Shown: positions 54,478-62,342 of the stretch, one piece after another
Layout: each line of letters opens with the position of its first letter
How positions within the stretch are numbered: the first letter of the stretch is position 1
DNA from: Stieleria bergensis
Lineage (GTDB): Bacteria > Planctomycetota > Planctomycetia > Pirellulales > Pirellulaceae
Length of the DNA stretch: 64,000 nucleotides
Assembly (NCBI GenBank): GCA_007745635.1
Contig: CP036272.1
Span: 1,701,911 to 1,765,910 of the forward strand
Reading direction: 5' to 3'
Notes under the pieces: generated by a model
Told to the model about the DNA's origin: nothing
Database searches by the model: none
The model's input: the letters and a program-made list of their open reading frames with translations, nothing else
Position numbers and translations under genes: made by a program

Positions 54478-55959
54478 ATGTCATCGTCCATTGAAACTTC
54501 AGAAAACACCGAGCAAACGCCTCTTCAATTGGACGTTCAGGTGCAAAGTCCTGAGGCCTGCGTTCGCGAAGTCGTTGTGACTGTCCCCGAAAGCGAAGTC
54601 AAGCGTTACTTGAAGGAAGCATACGACAAGTTGGTTCCAGATGCTCAAGTGCCTGGTTTCCGTGATGGGCGTGCTCCTCGCCGTTTGGTTGAAAAGCAAT
54701 TCAAGGATCGCGTTGCCGAGCAGGTCAAGGGTCAGCTGTTGATGGACAGCCTGGCATCGGTGACTGATAGCGAAGAGTTCTCGGCGATCAGCGAGCCCGA
54801 TTTCGACTACAACTCCATTCCTGAACCAGGTGAGGGAGCCTTTGTCTTTCAGTTCAAGATCGAAGTGCGTCCAGAGTTCGACACACCGAACTGGAAAGGC
54901 ATGAAGCTTGAAAAGCCAGTGGAAGAAATCACCGACGAGAAAGTCGACGAAGCGCTGTTGCGAATCTTCCGCGATCGGCTTTCTTTCCAAGCCACGGACG
55001 ATCCTGCTGCCCTCGGCGATCGCCTGACGGTGAACTTCACCTTCACGCAGGACGGCAAGGAAGTTGGCCAGATTGAAGAAGAGCAAGTGACCTTGGCTGA
55101 GGCGCTGAGCTTTGCAGACGGCAATTGCAAAGAGTTTGGTGAGAAGGTCGTTGGCGCCAAAGAAGGTGACGACATTCAAGTCAGCGTTGAACTGTTCCAA
55201 GAGGACAGCGAAGAAGACGCTCAGGTCGTGGATGTCAACGTCCATGTCGTGGAAGTCGCGAAACTTGAAGACCTCGATTTGACTGACGAAGTGTTGGATG
55301 AATTGGGTGGCTTTGAGGCAGAGGACGAACTGAAATCGTTCATTCGTAATTCGCTTGAGCGTCAAGCCGACTATCGCACTCAGCAAGCTGTTCGTCAGTC
55401 GGTTGCTAACCTGCTTTCGGAATCCGTTAGCTTTGATCTGCCAAGTGGCTTGGTCCAAAGCCAAACTCAGCGTGAACTGAATCGTAAGTCGTTGGAGCTG
55501 CAACGCAGTGGCTTCCCCGTTGATTCCATCAATTCATTCTTGAACTCAATGCGTCAAAACGTTCGTGCGACCACCGAGTCTGCACTGCGTGAGCACTTCA
55601 TCTTGGAGCAGATCGCTGAAGATGAGAAAGTTGATGCGGAGCCAGCGGATTACGATTCGGAAATCGAATTGATCGCTGAGCAGTCCGGTGAAAGCGCACG
55701 TCGCGTCCGCGCCCGTCTAGAAAAGACTGGTCAAATGGATAGCTTGCGAAACCAAATTGTGGAACGCAAGGTGATCGACTTGGTCGTCGAAAATGGCGAA
55801 GTCACCGAGACGGAAGCCGCTGTGGAAGAGGGGCAAGACCCCAACGCCCTGTTCGCGATTCCCCAGAGCATCTTGAAGGCAAACGAGGAAAGCGACATTC
55901 CTGAAGCCAAGTACGAAGACAACAAGCCCGTTGGGGCTGACGCCAAGACTGGCGAGTGA
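54478..55959 (+). CDS. tig: Trigger factor, ribosome-associated chaperone
   Basis: The 493-residue protein binds L23 at the tunnel exit and helps nascent chains to fold. Ribosome-binding signature GFRDGRAPRRLVEKQF (usually GFRxGKxP) is present at about residue 60. The PPIase-like middle domain is divergent (LGDRLTVNFTF) and the C-terminal helical arms follow. The acidic tail (about 30 residues) is extended. ATG 54478 has AGG just upstream. clpP and clpX, often next to tig, are not here. Confidence 0.93.
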   Translation: MSSSIETSENTEQTPLQLDVQVQSPEACVREVVVTVPESEVKRYLKEAYDKLVPDAQVPGFRDGRAPRRLVEKQFKDRVAEQVKGQLLMDSLASVTDSEEFSAISEPDFDYNSIPEPGEGAFVFQFKIEVRPEFDTPNWKGMKLEKPVEEITDEKVDEALLRIFRDRLSFQATDDPAALGDRLTVNFTFTQDGKEVGQIEEEQVTLAEALSFADGNCKEFGEKVVGAKEGDDIQVSVELFQEDSEEDAQVVDVNVHVVEVAKLEDLDLTDEVLDELGGFEAEDELKSFIRNSLERQADYRTQQAVRQSVANLLSESVSFDLPSGLVQSQTQRELNRKSLELQRSGFPVDSINSFLNSMRQNVRATTESALREHFILEQIAEDEKVDAEPADYDSEIELIAEQSGESARRVRARLEKTGQMDSLRNQIVERKVIDLVVENGEVTETEAAVEEGQDPNALFAIPQSILKANEESDIPEAKYEDNKPVGADAKTGE

Positions 55960-55980
55960 TCGCAGTCCATTGACCTGGGG

Positions 55981-56007
55981 AAAGCGGCTTCACGGCCGCT
56001 TTTTTCA
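55981..56007 (+). terminator. Rho-independent terminator after tig
   Basis: A stem AAGCGGC / GCCGCTT with a short loop followed by six T on the plus strand, 22 bp past the tig stop. Confidence 0.88.
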
Positions 56008-56217
56008 TGCGCCAACGGAAGTGGGCATTCACAGGGTTTTCCAGTTCGCTGTTTTGCGTCCACTGCCAGCGTTGGCGTGGACCGGCGTCTTTGCCTCCAC
56101 TCAGGCGATTCGCTTTTCGGCTGGCTTTCTTCTCGGGCTGCATGGGTTACGATAGGGACCATCTCAGCGCGTCGGCCTGTTCGCCATTCGGTGACGCCCT
56201 GTTTCCTGTGACTCCTG

Positions 56218-57951
56218 ATGGTAAACACCATGGCGTTTTTGTCGACACATTCTACTAGTGCTGCACGACGCAGCGACGTTGATGCGGCTGCTGATATCGT
56301 CGTCGGTGGTGACCGTCGCTTGGAGCTTGTCGAAGCTGAAACCAAACTGGGACGTCACCCCGAGTGTCAGATCGTCGTCGAAGCCAGCGCGGTAAGCCGT
56401 TATCACGCCAAGATTGTACGCGCTGGCAATGACTATGAATTGGTTGATCTCAATAGCCGCAATGGCACCTTTCTCAATGGTCTCCTGGTCAAGCAGCAAC
56501 TGCTTCGCAGTGGCGATCGGATTCGGATTGGCGACATTGAGTTTACGTTTGCCGACGGCCTGGGCTTGGTGACCGATGAGTCTCAGCTGACCTTTAGCGG
56601 AAGCTGTTTTGGTGTCGTCATGGTTGACGAAGAGCCCAGTAAAGCCTCCAAGGCGTTTTCTTCGGGGGTGAGCTACACGCGTGCCGAAGATGGCAACTTG
56701 AAGATGACGGCGACCGCCGAAGCGAAGCTCAGTGCACTGCTGCAAATCAATCATCATTTGCGCAATAGCTTGGCGCTCGATGAGATCTTTCCATCGATCA
56801 TTGAGAGTTTGTTTACGATCTTTCCGTCAGCCGATCGTGGCTTTATCGTCATGGATAACGAGGGGCAGTTGGTCACGCGTTGGATCAAAACGCGCCGCCC
56901 CAGTGACGAAACGCAAACGGTGCGCATCAGTCGGACCATCATTCGCCGCGTGATTGAAACCGGTGAAGCGATTCTTTCTCTTGATGCGACCGAAGACATT
57001 CGTTTTAACACCAGTGATTCGATCGCTGACTTTTCCATTCGCAGCATGATCTGTGCACCGCTTTGTGATGCCGATGGCAATGTCTTTGGCGCCCTGCAAA
57101 TCGATACTGCTCAGGGGCACGGGCAGTTCTCTCAGGAAGACATTGACGTCTTGATGGGCGTCGCGGCGCAGGCCGGTATCTTGATCAACAACGCGCGAAT
57201 GCATGAGCAAGCCATGCTGCAGCGAGAGTTCGAACAAGACCTTAAGCTGGCGACCGATGTTCAGAAAGCTTTCTTGCCCAGCGTGGCTCCGGCCTGTTCG
57301 GGCTTCGAACTTGACAGTTACTACGAAGCAGCCAATCACATCGGTGGCGACTATTTCGATTACATTCAGCTTTCTGGCGATCGCTGCGCCGTGGTGGTTG
57401 CCGATGTCGTTGGGCATGGGATCGCGGCGGCGATGTTCATGGCCAAGCTGGCTGCGGAAACTCGCTACTGTTTGGCTGGGGAAGCCGACATTGCCACCGC
57501 GGTTTCAAAGTTGAATCGGCGAATGTGCCAGTTGGATCTCTCGCGCTTTGTCACCTTCTTGTTGGTCGTGCTGGATCCCAACGAATCGAACGTGTGGTTG
57601 GTCAACGCAGGGCACATGGCTCCGATCATTCGTCGTGGCGCCGATGGCAGTCTCTGTGAACCCGGCCAGGAGGAGTCCGGTCTGCCTATCGCGATCATGG
57701 AAGATTCGGATTATCAAGCCGTGGCGGTGGATTTTCTGCCCGGTGATGTGATGCTGATGTACACCGATGGGATCAATGAAGCCATGGATGCTCAGGATGA
57801 ACCCTTTGGGATTGAAGCCATTCGCCAGCTGGCAAAACAGGACAGCCAAGCCGGCGCCGTCAAGCAACGGGTGGTCAACGCCGTCAAAAAACATGTCGGT
57901 GACCTGCCTGCAACCGATGATCAGTGCTTGGTGGTTATCCAGCGAGCGTGA
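56218..57951 (+). CDS. FHA-GAF-PP2C (SpoIIE-type) serine phosphatase
   Basis: The 577-residue protein has three domains in order: FHA (phospho-Thr reader; LGRHPECQI, SRYHAKI, NSRNGTFLNG, about residues 40-120), a GAF sensor (about 170-330, with CAPLCDADGNVFGALQI), and a PP2C/SpoIIE phosphatase (HIGGDYFDYI, VVADVVGHGIAAAMF, LVNAGHMAPII, LMYTDGINEAMD). It should remove phosphate from a Ser/Thr protein when the sensor is triggered. No kinase or anti-sigma partner is adjacent. Confidence 0.92.
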   Translation: MVNTMAFLSTHSTSAARRSDVDAAADIVVGGDRRLELVEAETKLGRHPECQIVVEASAVSRYHAKIVRAGNDYELVDLNSRNGTFLNGLLVKQQLLRSGDRIRIGDIEFTFADGLGLVTDESQLTFSGSCFGVVMVDEEPSKASKAFSSGVSYTRAEDGNLKMTATAEAKLSALLQINHHLRNSLALDEIFPSIIESLFTIFPSADRGFIVMDNEGQLVTRWIKTRRPSDETQTVRISRTIIRRVIETGEAILSLDATEDIRFNTSDSIADFSIRSMICAPLCDADGNVFGALQIDTAQGHGQFSQEDIDVLMGVAAQAGILINNARMHEQAMLQREFEQDLKLATDVQKAFLPSVAPACSGFELDSYYEAANHIGGDYFDYIQLSGDRCAVVVADVVGHGIAAAMFMAKLAAETRYCLAGEADIATAVSKLNRRMCQLDLSRFVTFLLVVLDPNESNVWLVNAGHMAPIIRRGADGSLCEPGQEESGLPIAIMEDSDYQAVAVDFLPGDVMLMYTDGINEAMDAQDEPFGIEAIRQLAKQDSQAGAVKQRVVNAVKKHVGDLPATDDQCLVVIQRA

Positions 57952-57999
57952 TAATAGGGGCTGGGAAAATTCGGTGCTGGAGAAACAACAGGTGCTGGA

Positions 58000-58302
58000 A
58001 TGAAGTCTTCTCGTCGCCCGCGCCAGCCTGCCAAGCAGGTTCGTTTGATCGCCCGGTTCAATGGGCGTGTGCAAGGCGTTGGTTTTCGCGTTACGGCGCT
58101 GCTGGCGGCCAGGGACCTAGACGTGCATGGCTTTGTCCGCAACGAACCTGGCGGCTCAGTGTTACTGGATGTCGACGGCAAACGAACGGAGTTAGTCGAG
58201 TTGCTCAACCGCATTCAGAATCGGCCGGCGGGTTTTATTGAGACCTGTGACGTGAGTTGGACGGATTCGCTGCAGCGTGAGACCGGATTTTCCATCGCCT
58301 AA
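58000..58302 (+). CDS. acyP: Acylphosphatase
   Basis: The 100-residue protein has the signature GRVQGVGFR (phosphate-binding Arg) and FVRNEPGGSV (catalytic Asn). It hydrolyses acyl phosphates such as carbamoyl or acetyl phosphate in the cytoplasm. The ATG at 58000 is preceded by TGGA. It follows the PP2C gene by 48 bp and precedes thiL by 48 bp, probably one operon. Confidence 0.92.
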   Translation: MKSSRRPRQPAKQVRLIARFNGRVQGVGFRVTALLAARDLDVHGFVRNEPGGSVLLDVDGKRTELVELLNRIQNRPAGFIETCDVSWTDSLQRETGFSIA

Positions 58303-58350
58303 GACAGACGCTTTACTCATCTCGCTGCATCTTTCATTTGAGCTGAAACC

Positions 58351-59268
58351 ATGGAACAGTCATTTTTGGCCTACTTGCGCGGACGGACCAGTGAATTGCC
58401 ACAGGTCGAAGTTGGGATCGGCGACGATGCAGCGGTCATCCTGCCAGGCCCCGGGCCTCTGGTGGCCTGCACCGATCAAATCATCGCAGGCGTTGACTTT
58501 GAGCTGCCCGCCGCGTCGCTGCATGATGTGGGTTACAAGTCGATGGCCATTAACTTAAGTGATCTTGCCGCGATGGGAGCGGTAGCGGAATCCGCGCTGG
58601 TGACATTGGCGCTGCCCAAGGAAAATGCAACCCAGATCGCCGGTGAGGTTTACGAAGGAATTCTCGAAGCTGCCGATGCTTTCCAAGTCGCGATCGCTGG
58701 CGGTGACTTGACCACCTATGATGGTCCTCTGGCGATCAGCGTGACGTTACTGGGACGCTGTCCCGATGGTCAGCCTTGGCTGCGCAGTGGTGCTCAGGAA
58801 GGGGACGTCGTGCTGGCTAGTGGCGCCTTTGGCGGTAGCATTTTGGGACGCCACTTGCGTCCAGTGCCACGCAATGAGTTGGCGCTGGCCATTCGTCGGC
58901 TAGGTGTCACCGTGAACGCGGCGATCGACGTGAGTGATTCCTTGTCGATCGATTTGGATCGGTTATGTGCTCGCAGTGGAGTCGGCGTGGACTTGGAAGT
59001 CGACGCGATTCCCGTTCACCCTGATGCTGACCGCTTGGCCGAGCAATCCGGCCGCCGAGCTTTCGAGCATGCCTGGAGCGATGGAGAGGACTTCGAACTG
59101 CTGTTGACCCTGTCGGCGGACGATGCGGGACAATTGCTTGCGGCTGCTGAGCTGCCCGCACCACTGACACCGATCGGCAAAGTCATCGGTCGGACGGGGC
59201 TGTGGATGATGGAAGACGGCAAACATGTGCGACTTTCCCCACAGGGTTACATTCACGGCGACCAGTGA
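58351..59268 (+). CDS. thiL: Thiamine-monophosphate kinase
   Basis: ThiL makes thiamine diphosphate from the monophosphate with ATP. The 305-residue protein has the PurM-type GIGDDAAVI near residue 22, GDLTTYDGPLAISVT, and the C-terminal ISDS-like VSDSLSIDLDRL with SDGEDFELLLTL. Normal length. Other thiamine genes are not seen here. Confidence 0.94.
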   Translation: MEQSFLAYLRGRTSELPQVEVGIGDDAAVILPGPGPLVACTDQIIAGVDFELPAASLHDVGYKSMAINLSDLAAMGAVAESALVTLALPKENATQIAGEVYEGILEAADAFQVAIAGGDLTTYDGPLAISVTLLGRCPDGQPWLRSGAQEGDVVLASGAFGGSILGRHLRPVPRNELALAIRRLGVTVNAAIDVSDSLSIDLDRLCARSGVGVDLEVDAIPVHPDADRLAEQSGRRAFEHAWSDGEDFELLLTLSADDAGQLLAAAELPAPLTPIGKVIGRTGLWMMEDGKHVRLSPQGYIHGDQ

Positions 59269-59605
59269 GCCAGTCGCCGTGGTCTTTTCCATGGGACGCC
59301 AGACGTGATGGGTGCCAGGCGTCGAACTCATCGATCTCTAGCAAGGCAGCGATCCCTGGGTGGCCGGTCTGTGATTCGCCGAAACTTTTCTGCTCCGCCG
59401 AGCATCCATCCCCAGCGACCAGCGTTCGAAGATTACAATACGTGGCGACGCCCTTTTGGGTACCGGAGGAGGATGCATTGGTGGCAATTCCGATGGCTTC
59501 CCCTGCTCTTTCGGTGCTCTCGTCGTTTTCTGCTGACATCGGTGGTTGCCTGCAACGACCGGTCGCTGCAGCGTTTCATTCAACCAAGTGTCGGAAGCCA
59601 GATCG
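59269..59605. other. Intergenic region upstream of second FHA gene
   Basis: About 335 bp without a convincing gene. A TACAAT box near 59436 with TTCGAA upstream is a weak promoter candidate; nothing else was recognised. Confidence 0.4.
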
Positions 59606-60055
59606 ATGAATGCTCAATCTGAACGTTGTAAAGTGGTCATGCTGGATCCAGAAAGCGGTGGCCAGCTGCAGTCTTGGATCGTTGAATTGCCCGCCAAGCT
59701 TGGGCGGGGAATCTTTGCGGACATCAGCATTGATCATCCCTCGATCAGTCGGCGACATTGCGAGTTTTTCATGGATGCTGAGGGGCAGGTCTCCGTCCGT
59801 GATTTAGGCAGCAAGAACGGAGTCTACGTCAATGGCACCAAGCTCGATCAGGGGCCCATTGAATCCAGCGCGCGAGTTCGAATCGGTTTGGTTCAGTTGA
59901 AACTGGACACCACCGTGGAGCCAGTCGATGGACAGGCTGCCGGTCCCGGCAAGGGCTTGGCCAGCGGCCAAGCCACCGGAGATGAGACCAAAGCCGTGAA
60001 TTTGTACCCCGGTCAGTCGGGGTCCGGCCAGTCAGGGTCCGGCCAAGAAAATTAG
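59606..60055 (+). CDS. FHA domain protein
   Basis: A 149-residue protein consisting of one FHA domain (LGRGIFADISI, SRRHCEFF, LGSKNGVYVNG, about residues 25-110) and a Gly/Ser/Gln-rich tail that ends in two copies of SGSGQ from a 15-bp DNA duplication. It reads phosphothreonine on a partner. With the FHA-GAF-PP2C gene 1.6 kb away this suggests a Ser/Thr phospho-signalling locus. ATG 59606 starts a few residues before the domain. Confidence 0.87.
   Translation: MNAQSERCKVVMLDPESGGQLQSWIVELPAKLGRGIFADISIDHPSISRRHCEFFMDAEGQVSVRDLGSKNGVYVNGTKLDQGPIESSARVRIGLVQLKLDTTVEPVDGQAAGPGKGLASGQATGDETKAVNLYPGQSGSGQSGSGQEN
60008..60050. repeat. 15-bp duplication at the end of the FHA gene
   Basis: Two copies of a 15-bp unit (GTCAGTCGGGGTCCG and GCCAGTCAGGGTCCG, slightly diverged) encode GQSGS twice in frame just before the stop. 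Confidence 0.8.
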
Positions 60056-60117
60056 CCGGTTTGTGGGACGCGGCCTCCCGCGTGCCAGGCCGTGGCTAGC
60101 GCCAAAACGGCAGGTGC

Positions 60118-62070
60118 CTAGTAGTGGTAGATGGCACCGATGTTAATGCTCTGCACCCAGTGAGTGGTGCTGTGCAGAGGGAAACCAGCAGGAACAACAT
60201 CGGCCGCACCAGGTGGTGTTGGCGAAACGTTGGGATCAATGTGTTCTCCAGCGATGGCGACATCATCGAGCAACAGGAAGGTGTAGCCAAGGGTCAGATC
60301 CAGGTTCCGGCGGTAGTGGTATTCCAGGTCGATGTCCAGTTCGGGCATCCACGTGAATGCGTCTCGCTGGAGAACGCCTTGATTTTCATCTGCCAGGATC
60401 CCGGCATTGAAGTTCGCGGCCGGAGCGTTGGCCAAGAAGTCGGTTGTCTGACCATTGATCTCAACCGTTTGCTGGTTGTATCCAAAGTGAACTTTGGCCA
60501 TCGATCGGAGCGACCATTTCTGGTAGTGCTTCAGCGATGTCATGCCAAGTTGCATGCCGTGGAAGCGGTTCTTGGCATTGAAGGAATCAGAGTGATCGGT
60601 TCGTGGCAGCGTTCCGTCATTGATGTTGGTCGTCGTGGTGCGGATGCGGACCGAGTCATTGAACGCCGCGAAGGTGTAACCAGCGGTCAAGTCGATTTGT
60701 CCACTGCTGCCACCTTGGTAGCGATAGTGGCTGATCGCTTCGGCCATCAGCAGGGATGACTTGTACAGCACATCCACGGTGCCTGAGGTGAGCCCTTGTT
60801 GGGAAACGATGACGGCGTCGTTCGCCCCACCGTCAAGGAAGGGGATACCGTAGGAGCGATCGGCTTGGTTCTGGTTGCCCGAGAGGACCACGCCATCACC
60901 GTTGCCGCCGATGTAGCGGAATCGACCGCTGAAACCGTGGCATTCGTCGCGGTAGCGTCCCCATTCCAGCAGGATGCCTGTGGAGAAGGTCGTGTCCAGC
61001 GGGTCACCGAGTTCGTTGCGAGCCCCAGCGACGCCAATTTGTGGCAACGCACCGACGTCGTTTGAAACGACCAGTGGTGGTGAGTTGCGTTCCTTCATCC
61101 AGCTAAACAGCAGCTCGCCGCGAATCCAACCCTCGCGTGTGCACAGGTTTGGCAGCAACGCGCGGCTTGAGTCGCAGCTGACGTCACAGGCAGGTCCCTT
61201 GTCGCCGCTAGAAGCGATGATTGGCGAAACGGGTGGCTCAGTCGCTGCTTCGGCAATCGGTGCTGGTGGAGCTGCGACGTCGCTGGGTGAAGCCGCTTCA
61301 GCTTCTTCGGCGGCCTCCGTTTCCTCTGCTTGAGTCAGCGTCGCGATGTTTACTTCGGGACCGGTCACCAGATCGTCAATTTCAACCGCCGTCATATTGT
61401 CCGTCGAAGCAGCTTGTGAGCGTTGGCTTTCACGCTCTTTCAGCGAGGCTTCGATCCGATCGCGAGATGCTTGGTCCAGGTCAACCACACTGGTCTCGGC
61501 CAACGGTGTTGGCATGGGAGCGGGGGCGATCCGAGGTGCTGGTCCGATTTCAGGTGCAGCGTGAGGGATCTTCAGGTCGCCAACAACGGTGGCTTGGATC
61601 CCTGGCGTGGCGCTGGGTTCTAACGCATCGGGCGTGCCGGGGAACACGGGCATCAAGATTTGGCCCGCGACGATTTCTTTAAATGCCGGTCCCAAGTCTC
61701 CAACCGATTGACTGCCGATCGCGGGGGGCGCGATTGGCTGGCCTGGTGCCGGCGGCAGAATTCCATCAGCGGTTGCCACGGGTGCCAAGTCGCCAGCAAC
61801 GTGAGGCATGGGCTGAGCCGCAATCCTATCCGAAGGCGAGGCGATCGCAGGACCGGCAATCGGTGGCAGGTCCAGCGGAGCGAGTTGCAACTGTGGACTT
61901 AGATCCCCGACACTTTCCAGGGCTAAGTCGCCAACGACTTCTGCAGATGAATCGCCGGTGAACGCTGTTTGAGCAACTGACGAGTTGTCGCCAGTCAATC
62001 TCTCTTGCCCAAACGCGGAGGCTGGTAGCATGGCAAAAGCTACAACAATGCCTCTCAGTTTAATCTTCAT
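60118..62070 (-). CDS. BBP7 family outer-membrane beta-barrel protein
   Basis: A 650-residue protein with a signal peptide after ATG 62070 (IVVAFAMLPASAFGQE), an approximately 300-residue Ala/Pro-rich linker in which VGDL-like motifs recur (VVGDLALESVGDLSP, VAGDLAPVATADG), and a C-terminal barrel of about 320 residues. The barrel starts WIRGELLFSWMKERNSPPLV, has STGILLEWGRYRDECHGFSGRFRYIGG split into strands, and ends with an aromatic residue (IGAIYHY). This is the pattern of the planctomycete BBP7 family. Function unknown. Confidence 0.8.
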   Translation of the reverse strand: MKIKLRGIVVAFAMLPASAFGQERLTGDNSSVAQTAFTGDSSAEVVGDLALESVGDLSPQLQLAPLDLPPIAGPAIASPSDRIAAQPMPHVAGDLAPVATADGILPPAPGQPIAPPAIGSQSVGDLGPAFKEIVAGQILMPVFPGTPDALEPSATPGIQATVVGDLKIPHAAPEIGPAPRIAPAPMPTPLAETSVVDLDQASRDRIEASLKERESQRSQAASTDNMTAVEIDDLVTGPEVNIATLTQAEETEAAEEAEAASPSDVAAPPAPIAEAATEPPVSPIIASSGDKGPACDVSCDSSRALLPNLCTREGWIRGELLFSWMKERNSPPLVVSNDVGALPQIGVAGARNELGDPLDTTFSTGILLEWGRYRDECHGFSGRFRYIGGNGDGVVLSGNQNQADRSYGIPFLDGGANDAVIVSQQGLTSGTVDVLYKSSLLMAEAISHYRYQGGSSGQIDLTAGYTFAAFNDSVRIRTTTTNINDGTLPRTDHSDSFNAKNRFHGMQLGMTSLKHYQKWSLRSMAKVHFGYNQQTVEINGQTTDFLANAPAANFNAGILADENQGVLQRDAFTWMPELDIDLEYHYRRNLDLTLGYTFLLLDDVAIAGEHIDPNVSPTPPGAADVVPAGFPLHSTTHWVQSINIGAIYHY

Positions 62071-62342
62071 GTTACGTGATCTCTTGCGGACCGGGATTCC
62101 AAGATTCAGTCGTATATGTGGATCGACCAAATTGGCACGCAGATGCAACACCTTCCGGTTCAGGCGTAAGGTTCCTGTAGATGACCTAGATTAACTCAAC
62201 GGTGAAATCGTTCCCAAATCCCTCAACAGCGGTTTCTTGTGAGGGTAAACTGCATCGCGTTATTACACTGTGTTTCTCAACGTGCTGCGTTGCGAAGGGC
62301 CTGCTCCCCATCAACCTGTTCCCGCCGCCCCCAGATCGCTTG

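Noticed and set aside
54499-55503. 334-codon antisense frame opposite trigger factor
   Set aside because: Antisense shadow of tig with no domain or start signal.
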